Source: Fomitopsis serialis
Lineage: Eukaryota > Basidiomycota > Agaricomycetes > Polyporales > Fomitopsidaceae
Length of the DNA: 57,509 bases
Assembly: GCF_022376445.1 (NCBI RefSeq)
Contig: NW_025955210.1
Coordinates: forward strand, 1-57,509
Direction of reading: 5' to 3'
Shown here: one piece after another, positions 1 through 11,737 of the stretch
Numbering within the stretch: position 1 is the first letter of the stretch
How the letters are laid out: each line of letters starts with the position of its first letter
Notes under the pieces: generated by a model
What the model saw: the letters and a program-made list of their open reading frames with translations, nothing else
What the model was told of the DNA's origin: nothing
The model's database searches: none
Program-made: the position numbers and the translations under genes

Positions 1-5
1 GTCCC

Positions 6-1574
6 GTGCTGCGATTCAGGGCGTGGAAGAACTCCAAGATGGAGATCGTCGTCCCACAGGAGCTGAGGCCTAAACCTCCGGCAAGGCGCCACGCCCCAAG
101 CCTCGGCAAGCCACTCCCGGACCGTCTCGCCCACGTCGCCGGCGGTCTCCCCGACGTCGCCAGCGATGAGGAATCTGCGGTGGAGACCGATGGAGAGGAG
201 GACTTCGGCGAGGTGTTCAAAGCTGACTTCAGTACAGATGAGGAGGAGCAGCCGGTGAAACTGTCCCCGAAGCGCAAGGACAAGGGAAAGAAAAAGGAAG
301 TGGTTCCCGCGTCGCCGGATGAGGACGCACCACCGCCAGCCCGAAAGGACAAAGGGAAGGGTATCGTTCCACGTACTGCGCCGTCGAAGCCCGAGCCCAC
401 TCGTCGGGCATCCGGAAATGACAGCTCGGTCACGGCAGGTCAGTCGGGCAGACTCAAGAAGCCCGCAGCAGTTGCAGCGGCGGCAAGGTCGTTGACGAAG
501 CGGGCAACACGACCTCAAAGCCGGCAGCGAGCAAGTCCCGGGCGGCAAAGCGGGTGTCAAGCCCACCAGTGACCGGCCCGAGCCTGCCCCCGAGCCCTCT
601 GTCAGCCGGAAGCCCGTCAAGCCCAAACCAAGGTATCGTACCACCACTGATCAGCAACCGACAAGGTCGCCAAGCAGCCTGACGCAAACCAGAAGCTGGG
701 CCAGTCGGAAGAGAAGGCTCGGCCGAATCCGATGCCGACGACGACAACGAGGTGGTATTCTGCCGACGCGGGTAAGTAACGGTCAGTGTCGCATGTGCCA
801 CATCTAACATCCTTCCATTTTGTAGTCAAGCCGAAGAAGACAAGGACGCGCCGGCCGTGCGCACGGGTCGTCCTGGACCACAGCCACACGAGGATAGCCC
901 GGCCGTCGCCGCAAGACTTGGGAGGAAAGGCGGCAGTGGATCAGGGAGCTAACCGTGGACGACGGCGTTATGAAGCTCGTAGACAATCTGCACCACCTGG
1001 TGGGTGTATCAGTTGAAGCCTGGGCTGCGTGGTGTTGACGAGCAGCGACCAGCCGGAGACCGGAGCATGGCAATCCAAGACGAAGTGGGATTGGGCCAGT
1101 TGGAAGTACCGCCGTGCAAGGTGCACTCCGGATATCCATAGGGACAAGGGTGTCCTCACGCAGTTCCGCTCCTGGCTCACCAGGATCCGCACAAGCCTCA
1201 CCGACACTCCGATGGGCCGGGAAGACGGCCTCATGGTCACACTGGCCATTGCAATGGTTGTGAAGGACGTCGAGAAGAAAACCGAGCACCGGAGTGACGA
1301 GGAGGCGGAAATCCCGCAGTACGTGCACGAATCCCAACTGACTTACCGCTTTGTCGAGGAATTGGGGGAACATTGCACCGAGATCGCGGACCTATGGTCG
1401 GACATGGCATACCGCACGCAGAAAAAGCGGAAGGCGGATGGAGAGCCCGAGAAATCATCCGCCATCGGTGCCCGGGCAAAACGGGTCAAGCCGAACGTGT
1501 CTGCATCGCCGGCGCCGGGAAAGCGGTCGGCAAAGAGCACGAAGGCGACCAGATCGTCCACTCGCCGGCGTTAG
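6..1574 (+). CDS. Hypothetical low-complexity gene, possibly decaying
   Basis: I do not recognise a family. The first segment (from 6) encodes a charged, disordered product rich in Lys/Arg and Asp/Glu. A spliceable intron with donor GTAAGT lies near 773-826. Beyond it a segment containing KTWEERRQWIRELTVDDG reads in one frame and stops near 1036. An overlapping frame then carries a more globular stretch (about 1029-1574, containing SKTKWDWASWKYRRARC and a Lys/Arg-rich tail). The two parts fit only with an unseen intron or a one-base shift, so the gene may be degenerate. The 5' end may lie outside the window. Neighbouring genes to 7.3 kb have similar composition. Confidence 0.4.
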
Positions 1575-1659
1575 AGATCATCCTGATGTCACGTTTGTAC
1601 ACTCTCAATTGCAATGAAATGCCCACGATGCTGTCTGTCCCACTCCTAACATGGACCTC

Positions 1660-1950
1660 TCGGGCCGAGTGTTTGAGGATATGCTCGGGCCGAGAGTTGA
1701 TTGAGTTGCTCGGGCCGAGAGTTCGGTGAGATTCTCGGGCGAGGATTTGGTGAGATTCTCGGGCGAGAGCTCGGTGAGATTCTCGGGCGAGAGTTCGGTG
1801 ACATTCTCGGGGCGAGGATTTGGTGAGATTCTCGGGCCGAGGATTTGGTGAGATTCTCGGGCCGAGAGCTCGGTGAGATTCTCGGGCCGAGAGTTCGTTG
1901 AGACTCTCGGCGAGAGCTCGGTGAGATTCTCGGGCCGAGAGTTGGTTGAG
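1660..1950. repeat. Tandem repeat, about 25-26 bp unit, about 11 copies
   Basis: Head-to-tail copies of a unit built on GAGATTCTCGGGCCGAGAGT with variants (GAGGATTTGGT, GAGCTCGGT). Copies differ by a few substitutions and single-base indels, so the array is moderately old. Each unit holds the dyad CTCGGGCCGAG. It lies just after the hypothetical gene ending at 1574. Confidence 0.85.
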
Positions 1951-2102
1951 TGTTGGTGGGCGGTCAAGCTCGGTGCTCGCTTCAGTCTAGGAACAGTGAA
2001 CTACTGTGTATTTCGTTGCCACAAGATACATTGTACAGATATTGGACTCTACGTTACAAGTCCATTGCGAGGACACTATCATACTACGACCCCCGGCATC
2101 TC

Positions 2103-5040
2103 TCACTCCAAGCCATTAGCACCACTCATGTCCTTCTGCGAGCCCAGCACGGGCGGTTCATTGTCTCCAGACTGAGGGGCCCCGGCCGACGGCTCAGTCC
2201 CAGTATTGTCAGTTGGGACAGGGGGCAGAGGTGGAGGTGCTTCAGCCGGCTGAGGTGGCACATCTGGGATGCTGGAGGAACCCACAGGGACGGCAGAGGA
2301 CTGGCTGGTTGGTTTCGACGGCACGACCGGTGGCGTCGCCGGAGCTTGCTGGGCTGCATCGGGGTCGGGTGCAGACTGGCCGCCGGAGTTCGAGCCTGAC
2401 GGGGCCGGGAGTGCGGGACGGCTCACCTCATGCGGAGTGCCCGTCGCGGTTGTCGGCATTGGCAGCGCGGTGTCGGCCGACGGCGGACGGGGAGGTGCGT
2501 TCGCGGCGGCCGCCAGCATCTGGGGCACTTGGCTGAACAGGGGCCTCGGCATGAAGCTACCCAGTCCGCCCGCGCCTGTGCCAAACTCGCGACTTGCCCA
2601 TAGGAGGCGGGGTGGCAGAGCGGGAACCGCCGGGGGTCCCTGCGTCGACGGGCCGGGCACCGGAGCCTCGGATGTGGCTTGCGCCGGGGCCGGCTAGGTT
2701 ACAGCGTTAATGTGCCGCTCGGACATAAAGGTACATCGTGGAAAGAACTCACTGTAGCGCGCGCACTGGGCGGCGATGCTTGCATGGGGACTGGTGGAGG
2801 GCGGGCCGGACCAATAGCGACGGCCGGCTGGTCTTCCACATCCTCCCCCCGAGCCTGACCTGTTCCCAGCGCCGGCCCAATGGCTTCCGGTGCGGGTGGT
2901 GGTGACTGGGACATCGACTGTCGCCCAGGACTGTTCATCTCCGCAGGGGGCCCTTCGTTCCCGCCGTCCACCATGTCGCGCAGGGCTTCGATGTACGCCG
3001 CCTGATTGCCCCCGCCCAAGAATGTAAGACCTGAAGGACATGTTAGCCCGAGAAAGCGAGGGGCATGGTGCGACTTACCAAGCAACCGCTGGTGCTCCAG
3101 CAGTGCATTGTTCATCGCCTCCAGGGCGGCCACCTGCTCGTTGAGCCGCCACACGTTACCTTCGAGCTCGCGGATACGTAGCTCAGTGTTCGCGGCGAGC
3201 TCGGCCTGACGTTGTAAGACGACCACGGGAGCGCCGAGAGAGCCGCCATCCCCGCCCGGAACCACTGGATACATACGCCCTACGACATTAGTGGGCAGTA
3301 CCAGAGGCATGGGTACCTTTCACTTACTGATATCTGTCGGGTCGGGCGGCGGGTCCTGTGCAGTCTTCGCCCGCTTCCGTGGGGGCTCTCGGCCGGCATC
3401 CGCCTTGGATGATTCCTCGCCGTGGTCGGCCCTCCCCTTTCCTTTCGATGGTGCAGCACTCCGTCCTCGCTTCGCTGGCTGCTTCGTGACGGGCATTGGT
3501 CGCCGCGAAGGCGTATTGCTGCGACGAGTGCTTCGCCGCGAGCCCGTTGTGGCGACCGAGCCGGTGTCGCTTTCGTCGTCCGAGCCGGCGCCCGTGCTTG
3601 GGGGACCCTCGGCGACACTCTGCGACCGATCCGACACCACACTGCTAGCTCGAGAGCCAGAGCCTGGCGATTTCTTCGACGATGTGCCCGGCTGCTCTTC
3701 TGTGGCTTGAAGGTGCCCTCCGTGTCGATATCTACGCACCGTGTCTTCTTGACGTGGCAGAAATCCACGCCGGGACCTTCCTTTTCTTCGGCTTGCCGTC
3801 CTTACGGAGTGCTGACACCTCGGGTACCGAAATGTAGCATGGGAACCCCTTGCAGGCCGTGCAAGGAGGGTTCTGCAGAGGATGTGAGTGTGGAAAGATC
3901 AGGTTAGATAGGCGGAACGTACCCTCAGGTCCTTGTCAACCTCCTTCCGAGTTTCGCCTTCCGCGTTATAGTCCATTTGCCAGGCGGCACGATCCTTCTT
4001 TGCGGCCTTTGCGGCCTTTGCGGCCTTCGCATCCACCGTTGCGTCGCGCGTGTTCCGCTTGAGGATCCCCTTCTGCCCCGCTTTGCCTAACGTCCTGTCT
4101 GTTACCAATGGCCTCGCGACCGAAGCTCTGGTACTCACCTTTCCCCTTCGACTTCGCCTGGATTTCCTCCTCCTCCTCCTCCTCCTCCTCCTCCTCCACC
4201 TCGTCCTGCTCCTCCGCCTCCTGCTCATCCACGGAGTCATCGTCGTCCGGGCGTGCGCGCCGTTTACCTTTTGCCGACCTGGGCGGAGTTGCAGCGCGTT
4301 TACGCTTCTTCGACGCAGCCGACCTCTTTCTCCCCGAGCTGCTCTTCTTCACCACGGCCCGCGATTCCCTCGGCTCGTCCTCGTCGATCTCCATCTCGTC
4401 CTCATGCACCGGAGCCTCCTCCTCACCATTTGAGTCGTCTTCCGCAAGGTCCCGGAAGCGTACGGCGTGGCTTGGGCGGGATGGTCCCGCGGCTGCGTTG
4501 CCGTGGCTGGCGGCGGAATACAAGCCGGGCGGGGCGAGCGGGTTGTACCACTCGCAATCCGGAAGCCTGTCATCGAGGGGGGAAATCCGAGACAGCCTCA
4601 CCGGGACTCCCTCGGAGTCGACAAGGTTGATCTCGAGGATGGCCGAGAGCAGCATCAGCGGGACAGTGGAAGCAGCTCGAGAGGCTTGTCCTCCGACCAG
4701 CACAGGGTGATCTCCTCCATTGCGTCACGCTGTTCCACTCTCTCAGCATGGCTTTGTCATGGGCAAGACATGTCACTTACCAAGAGGTCCACGAGAGGAT
4801 CGAGCTGCAGAGTCCAAGGTCAACAACGCGGGAAATACACAGCGGGTATGCAACACTCACTATCTCCTCCAACAGCTTCTCCTCCTCGTCCGGACGAACC
4901 ATGCGCCCCCCCAGCAACGTTACGAGACGTTTGTTTGCCTCCTCCAGATACACGGCGATTTCCGCCGGCGACTTTGCCGTGCGCGGAGGCTCGGGGTTGG
5001 CGGATGGTGGGGCGGTGGCGGTGGCAGCGTCGGTCGACAT
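2103..5040 (-). CDS. Hypothetical multi-exon gene with cysteine cluster and coiled coil
   Basis: Starts with MSTDAATATAPPSANPEP at 5040. Exon 1 (5040-4861) and a 24-nt exon (4804-4781, LDPLVDLL) have clean GT..AG borders in phase. A later exon has a Glu run from a TCC microsatellite (about 4165-4205). The following exon (near 3870) has NPPCTACKGFPC, then FCHVKKTRC after a basic linker. The C-x2-C-x4-C plus C-x6-C spacing resembles, but does not match, a fungal Zn2Cys6 cluster. A coiled coil (RIRELEGNVWRLNEQVAALE) and a Pro-rich tail follow. Two places (about 4650-4690 and 3740-3760) need a frame change, so it may be a pseudogene or have unresolved introns. Nuclear location is inferred only from composition. 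Confidence 0.55.
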
Positions 5041-5265
5041 TTTGGGCGAGAGCAAAAGCGAAGCAGAGTGGATGAGGATGCGAGGACGGCGCGGCAACAG
5101 ACAGTGGACGCGGGGTGATGAAAGCAAGAGACAAGCGAGCCGAAGCCACACCGATCGTGAAGATCAACACCGACGGTCACGTGCACACGGCGGGCCGCGG
5201 GAAAATTAACCGAACATGAACATCGTGATGGCGCGTCGCGTTGTTGTTGCCTTCCATCATCCAAG

Positions 5266-7305
5266 ATGTCTACGCAAGGTACGGTGTATTCCACCCTCTG
5301 TGTTCTATTGCTGACTACCCCGGATAGGTTCTTCCGCTCGACCCGCAGCAGCAGAGGAAGATTCGAGCAGTGCTCGCATTCGGGCCGATGTGACGTTGGG
5401 ACATACGGCTAAGGATGCTGCGGCTGCTGAATCTCAGGTACGTGGACGTTCAGCTCGAAATTCGGTATTACACTAACAACAGGTCGTCCTAGCGGGCGAC
5501 ACAGACAACGGCCAATGCGGATAAGCAAACTCCGGCCACAGCAGCCGGGGATATGAAGGCGCCAACCTACCGTGTGCGGCCGGGAGGGTTCAATGTCCCG
5601 ATGAAGCGCAAGGGCTCGCATGCCCCGCCCGACAATGTACGTATATTGGATCATTTACTCTAACACTGACCGACGTGTATGCAGGGCCAATCTCACTCTG
5701 CCCGGCGCGAGACGGATCACTTGGATGGCGGGGAATCATCGCAGGCCCCGGAGAAGCGTGTCAAAATTCCGGTGAGTGCGGGTAGTGCGCTACTTTGCCA
5801 AATGCTTCGCGCTAATCCACCCAATCAACCAGCGAACCACCACACAGGTTCTCCCGGCGGACGCGGACAAGGGGGTTGCGAACGGCGCGCAGGCTATCCG
5901 AGGAGAACAAAGCCGAGATCCGGGAATGCAGGTAAGTCTTCTCCACGTTACCTTGTTCATTATCTTGTCTTCCATTGTTTTCGTGCTTACTGCGATGCCA
6001 CACCTTCTAGGCGAATCCACCTCCGGCGCAAGTCGCTGCCGGGGGCCCAATCAGGCTCGGACGATGGGGCATCCCTTTCAAGCGCAAACCTGCGGTAAGT
6101 CATTGGAGCTGGGCTGGTTGCTTTACACTCACAAGGCGTTGCATCAGAGCCTCACCGAGGTATCGATGCCTACGGGTTACTCCCCGTTGTCTCGACAGGT
6201 GCCTCTCACGGGAAAGCAAGTGGGACCGAACGTCAAGGGGGGGAAGCAAGTAGTGACTCCGACGTCGTCATTGTCGGCCACACAAAGCCGGCGACGCAGA
6301 GCACAAGTGCGGATTCTGACATGGAGATGGTGGACGAAGGGAACAAATCCCTGAAAGCCGGTGCCACCCAGATGAGCCCGCCCCACGTCCCCGCCTCTAC
6401 AAACCCTCGCCCACGCCCTCGCGCTCTGAAGGTTGCTCGGCCCGACGTGATTGGCCCCGCCGCGGTGGGTCAGGACAAACCCGCTAAGCCCGTCAGTCCA
6501 GCGGCGCAATCGGTCAACTTGGGGCACACATCAAGGCCCCGCGTCCAAGCTCATGCCCCGGTTCAAAAGAAACCGGTGTCTCGTCACGGTGCGAATGAGT
6601 CTGGCGGGGCTCCGGATCCAACCATTTTCGAAGACAATGAGGGCGAGGCCTCGGTACGTGTTCATGGGATATTTCGCGACTTATGCTCATTGTAGTCGTT
6701 CCCAGGCTTCAGAAATTACGCAAGGCATGGAGAACAGCACTGAAGACGGTGAGTGACCTTTGTACACAGCTCTTCGCAGCCTGGTCTTCGGCACTGCACC
6801 CATCGTCCGGGGCGTGCTTCGAACCGAATGCCATATGCAAGCCCGGTTAGCGGTGTAGGCTTGGGCGTGCATCCGGACTTTATGACAGCCGAGTGTCAGG
6901 TCTGATGCGACCATGTTTATAGCATACCGAGTACACGACGAGACCATGCTGCTTGGCAGGGAAGAAGACCCGTTTTTCACGTTTTCGGTGACAATGACTG
7001 CACGTCACGATCCCGCAAATCACTTGTGGGAGGCAGACGGTCACCCCGATGTGGACTGGCCGCCAAACTGTACTGTCGTGTTTCCCAGTGTGCGATTACT
7101 TGATTTACTAACATTTCGGTACTCAGTTCCCGGCCCAGCGTTCACCGGTGCCACACCGACAAGGGTGGCCGAACTACAAGCGGAGAAGGCCATCATCATG
7201 GCTCGCATTGACGCACTGACTGCACTTCAAGCAGCGAACACTCGAAACCACCGCGCTGTTGACTGGGTGACGGAGTACTATCAGGCGCGGAGTCGTTCGG
7301 GATAA
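5266..7305 (+). CDS. Hypothetical gene with ten or more exons
   Basis: No family is recognised. Successive exons join in phase with GT..AG introns: 5266-5278, 5328-5437, 5493-5636, 5685-5771, 5833-5931, 6011-6094, a likely 10-nt microexon near 6150-6159, 6199-6653 and 6706-6748. A further exon begins near 6782; the junction near 6890 is unresolved. The N-terminal two thirds is disordered (Pro, Lys, Ser/Asp rich, with DSDVVIVG, which resembles a SUMO-interaction motif). The C-terminal part (6890-7305) looks folded: FIAYRVHDETMLLGREEDPF, then a 39-nt intron (about 7091-7129), then a coiled coil (VAELQAEKAIIMARIDALTA). It ends at a TAA. Preserved splice phases argue that this is a functional gene. 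Confidence 0.65.
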
Positions 7306-7435
7306 CGGACATAGTCGCAATGCATGTAGTAGTTAGATACGATGCTGTTGAATGCTACCCTGGTCTGTGGTGACACTCACGCGACCGCCCAAAAGAAATT
7401 CATTATAAGCCCAGAGTATGAATGGCGAGACAAGC
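7306..7435. other. Short spacer
   Basis: Spacer between the stop codon of the preceding gene and the 75-bp repeat. No gene or motif is visible. Confidence 0.5.
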
Positions 7436-7825
7436 CAGCATGCTATACGAGAGGCCGGCCGGACCGTTATAGTGTCGGGCCGAGCATGCCTAGCCAGCCC
7501 CGGGAAGGTCCTGCATGCCATACGAGAGGCCGGCCGGACCGTTATAACGTCGGGCCGAGCAGGCCTAGCCAGCCCCGGGAAGGTCCTGCATGCCATACGA
7601 GAGGCCGGCCGGACCGTTATAACGTCGGGCCGAGCAGGCCTAGCCAGCCCCGGGAAGGTCCCTACATGCCATACGAGAGGCCGGCCGGACCGTTATAACG
7701 TCGGGCCGAGCAGGCCTAGCCAGCCCCGGGAAGGTCCCTCCATGCTATATGAAAGCCCGGCCGGACCGTCAGGACGAGCCCGGGCTAGGTCATACATGCT
7801 ATGCGAATGGCCGGCCGGAACGTCT
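7436..7825. repeat. Tandem repeat, 75-bp unit, about 5-6 copies
   Basis: Units begin at GAGGCCGGCCGGACCGTTAT (7451, 7526, 7601, 7677) and two diverged copies follow (about 7751 and 7805). The first copies are almost identical, so amplification is recent. Because 75 is a multiple of three, the array stays open in one frame (7418-7834), but this looks like a by-product of the period. The CCGGCCGGA core also fills the arms of the palindromic element at 41.5-44.1 kb. Confidence 0.9.
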
Positions 7826-8645
7826 CAGCTGTAGTCTCCATAATCCCCCATGACAACGGCCGCCACGTGTAGCATGGCATTCATGGTACACCGGCCGGGG
7901 CGCTGGGAGCGGTCGTGTTGACTCCCCGGCCGGTGCGTTTCACATGAGTAATCGCATTGTACGGCTGAGCCTGCCAGACGGCTCTGGAGACCTATGTATC
8001 CTGGACACCCACACCTCCCCTTGTATCTGTTCAGCGCCGGCCAGAACGTTCCCAGCATCGCCAGGCATCACCGGCCGGAACGCTTACAACGCCCGAGTGT
8101 TTGCTCCGGTCGGCCTCCGGGCCAACGTTGCAAACAGCCGAATCTCACTCCGGGTTTACCGTTGATAACGGGTTAGACACACTAAATAATGTGATGATGG
8201 GATAGTAACAGAGCGTCGAGACGGAGCCACAGAGAGGCGCGGTGGCGGTGGGCGACAAATGGTGGCGGCGGAGGGAGACTGGAGGGGATATAAGTCAGCA
8301 CGCTCGGGGTATGGCGACGCAGAAGCCTCGGAAGGGGTCAAGCAAGCGGGCGTGCGTACAGCTGACGCATGGGCGACAGAAGGCCCGCTGGGAAGAGGCG
8401 AGTCACGAACCTCACGCAGAGCAAGTTGATGCGCAGGTGGACGCGCGGGGCGAGTGGACACATGATCAGGCGGAGGGAGAAGTGGACGGACGGATGACCG
8501 GGCGGATAAATGACCGGGCGGACGAACGGACGGGAGTTCAATATAGCTCGGTATTCCGATGCATGAGTACCAGAGTAGTCCAAGTGTTTGACGGTTGTAG
8601 TACTTAATGATCTTGTAGTGTACAACGCAATCATTATTCGTAAGG
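7826..8645. other. Non-coding spacer with decayed CCGGCCGG repeats
   Basis: From 7880 to 8140 there are scattered CACCGGCCGG-type motifs, apparently decayed relatives of the preceding array. From 8170 to 8645 there is G/A-rich sequence with repeated GGACGGACGG-like strings. I see no supportable gene. Confidence 0.5.
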
Positions 8646-11550
8646 CTACCATATTGTCTGATACGAGTATTTACTACTCCAGTTGTTCATTAGAAACTTA
8701 CTGGCCTTGTCAAGTACCGTATCCGAGCTCCAGTCTTGTGGTACTTGTGCAGGTAAGTCGATGGATGTAGGCTTTGGAAACTTCGGAATCAATTGACAAG
8801 ACTGACGGATCGTTCTCAAAGGCACGATCTCCCCCGCTGAAGTCCCGTCTGCTCTCAGCGGCATCTTCTGGACATCGTACATCATGTGTACGGGGTCCGC
8901 TGAGGCCGGGAGCTTAGCGAACCATTCGACGTAAGCCAACGGACCTTCGTGAGCCCATTCCTCCGGTGCCTGCATCTCCGCCATCATCCCATGCTGGCGT
9001 ATCTTCTGAGGTAAGCGGAAGATCACCTTCACCCTCCCAATTCTCGTACCTAGTCCCAGTCAGTAGTGTGTAAGTATGAAATGTAAGCATGAATATGTAT
9101 TCTGAACTCACCTTGGAGCCCCGTTGCCTCCGCCTCGTCGCCTTGTAAAACCACTACGGTGTCGAACCTTGCTGCGTCTGTTCCGCAAGCCGGTTTGGCC
9201 TTGACAGCGTCGCGTTCTGGCTGAGTGTCGGTGAGTGGAATTGTTGTGAATTTGAAGTTGTGGAATACGTCGAGACGGGTGAATGGTAGGTATGAACTTG
9301 CCATGTCCAGTTCCTTAGGCGTAAGTCGACGGCCGAGTTTGAGCGAATATATATATTGATTCAGGGCTTTGGTGAACCCGCGAGCGTGGTGTCTGTCGGC
9401 GATCGACTGAATGGGTTGCTGGATGACAGATGGATGCTTGGGCATCATGAGACCGGTTCTGGGTCAGTGCGAGTGGGCTTCTGGAGCGACACCAGAGTCG
9501 TCAGTGTTGCCAGAGTCCTCTCGAAGCCTCTGGCGAAGCGTTTCGAACATCGATATCTTCTCCTGGCGGTCCAACCACTTGACCATCTGAGGGCGTGCGT
9601 CGCGATGATTGGAAGCTCGCCACGCCTTCTTCGCACAGTCGATGTGCAGCCGTTCGAACATTTCGGTATTGTAGTTGTCCGTCGTCCCGAGGTTTCGAAT
9701 AGAGTCGATGTAGTGATGGAGTGAATGGAATTTGGGGATGTTGAGGTGCTCACGGATGCCGAGGGTCTTCAAGATCGATTTGTGCTTGTGGTAAGTCTTC
9801 AATATGTTGTCCATGTACGACAGGGTCGTCTCGTCGTGAGTTGGATACTGCGCGAGATAAATGAAATCAAGGAGCACGTGGAAGGTGTGGATGATGGCGC
9901 TAGGGACACGACCTACAAGACACCCCAAAAGGATACGAGCCATGTCTTTGCGCTCGCTCCCGGACACCTGTGAAAGTGCGGAAATTCCGTTCTTGAAGTG
10001 CCGGGTTCCGTACGCGGGCGGAAGACATCGAATGCGTGCGTCGAGTTCCTTCTCGTCCATGACCTCGCCGCACCATTCGACGACATGCTTGAAGACTCCC
10101 TGGTAGAGCTGGTGGAGGACATCGGGCGTGATGCACATGTGTATGTCGGTGAACGGTAGGTCTTTCCAGAAGGGCTCGACGACGTAGCCAGAGACGTTAA
10201 ACTCCTTGCACGCATTGAAGAACGGCGTCGAGCCCTTCGTCCCTTTCGCCTGCGCCTTGCGTAACACATCCAGCGTCCACAGCTGTCTACGTGGAGTTCG
10301 CGGTGAGTCTTCCCCAAGACCCGACTCCGGGCACTGGCACACGCTACACGTCCCGTACTTGGTGCAAGTGACCAAGCACTGTTCGGGGTAGTCTGCGACG
10401 TACGACGCAAGAACTGGGTGTACGCGGCGAACCTTTCCGTCACCTCCTGTAACGTCGATTCTTTTCTTCCCCGCCTCGATCAAAGGCTTGAGTATCATCT
10501 TGACAGACGAGTGGAAGAGCTGCTGCACCAGAGCGCGGTGCTTGCGCTCGGTGAGCCCAGTTGAGTCCACTTTGTCTACGGACAAGTAACCGATCAGTAC
10601 ACAAGCGTGTTCCGAGGGCTTACGTCGCAGGGCCTTCGGAATGTTGCCGAGAGTCAGATAGACAGGGTAAGCCGATTTATTGCCTGAGAACTGCGTGAGT
10701 TGAGTTTTATCCGTCGAGATGATGACCGGTGCCAACGCTGCGCCAGTCGGGAGGAGACTCTGTATTCAAGGTAATGTTGGTCATCGTCTTTGACTAATCA
10801 AAATGCGACTCACCTGTACCGCGTGCCACCACTTCCCCGTCCACATCTCTGAATAAATACGGTTCTTCTTCGACGTGTCAGAGAACATCCAGCTCGGCCG
10901 GTAAACGATATGGTCGGCGTGAGCGGGATTTCCAAGTAGAGCCTTGATGGCTTCGATTATGTCGCGGAACTGCAAGAGGTGCCGTTCGCCTGGCCGATCC
11001 TTGAACGATAACCATCGTTCCTTCCACCGCGCTCGCTCCGGTAGGGAGTCAACCTTTTGAAGGAGAGCTCTCGTGTTATGGTAAGACAACCCGAGTTTCT
11101 CCTTCACCTGGGTACTCAGTCAGACTCTGGAGTTGCACAGATCGCAACAAACGCACCGAAGGTATTTTAAGGAAACGGTCTACAGCACCCTGACTAATAC
11201 CCTCTTTGACGCACCAGGACACTATCTCCCAGTCCGTTTCGGATTCGAACGGCTCCCACAGCAATCTAGGAGACTCGTTTTCATCTACGGTAAGCAAGCG
11301 TGTCAATGTTTGATTAGCAGCTCTGCAATCAGTACTCACCTGTGTCTCCTTGCCTCTCCGAGTCCTTCTTTTTCCTCTTTGCAAGATGGTGGCGCCACGC
11401 CTCTTGAACGGTCTGTCCATCGCCTATGACCTTTCCGGCTTTCTCATCTACTACTTCCACTCTTGCGTCTAGTGTTGCCGCGGCTTCGGCGCTTAATCGA
11501 CTTAAGTCGGCTCGAAATACGGCTTTTCCGCGATAGCTTTCGAGCTGCAT
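8646..11550 (-). CDS. Plavaka-type (CACTA-like) DDE transposase
   Basis: Catalyses cut-and-paste DNA transposition. Exons run from about 11550 to 8646. An N-terminal exon leads into LSYHNTRALLQKVDSLPERA and the Plavaka hallmark IVYRPSWMFSD..YSEMWTGKWWHAVQ. A spliced intron (10741-10793) then joins SLLPTGAALAPVIISTDKTQ. The long exon (10735-9464) has TLGNIPKALRRKPS, a CxxC pair (GTCSVCQC), TPDVLHQLYQGVFKHVVEWC and FERLHIDCAKKA. The Asp residues of STDKTQ and TPDVLHQ and the Glu of EMFERLH are candidate catalytic residues. C-terminal exons contain AYVEWFAKLP and WSSDTVLDKASKFLM and end at 8646. I found no in-frame stop inside recognised exons. Terminal inverted repeats were not identified and the extreme N-terminus may be missing. 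Confidence 0.9.
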
Positions 11551-11737
11551 ATGTAACTCCTGGTCTGAACTATAAGCTCATCTCTGGCTGAGTTAACATT
11601 TGACCGAGCTCAGCCCGTGGCTCAGAGCCGGCTCAAGATTCTTTTATAGCATTGAAATTGGCTAAGTAATACTTATTATTATCTATCGATCTCTATCAAC
11701 GACTCGTTTACCGTAAGTCGCGCTACTCGCATCCGAC
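11551..11737. other. Spacer between Plavaka gene and ARO1 relic
   Basis: AT-rich with a GAGCTC/GGCTCAGAGCC dyad-rich patch (about 11600-11640). A similar patch lies near 26975-27010 in opposite orientation, so it may be the end of a shared transposon family. No gene is seen. Confidence 0.35.

Noticed and set aside
4160..4210. Poly-Glu/poly-Ser coding run as a domain
   Set aside because: It is a TCC microsatellite; composition alone does not support a functional domain.
7418..7834. ORF of 138 codons through the 75-bp repeat
   Set aside because: Open only because the period is divisible by three; no start context, introns or domain support it.
8609..8623. CTTGTAGTG as a CACTA terminus of the Plavaka element
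   Set aside because: Its orientation is wrong for the left end of that element and no partner was found on the other side.
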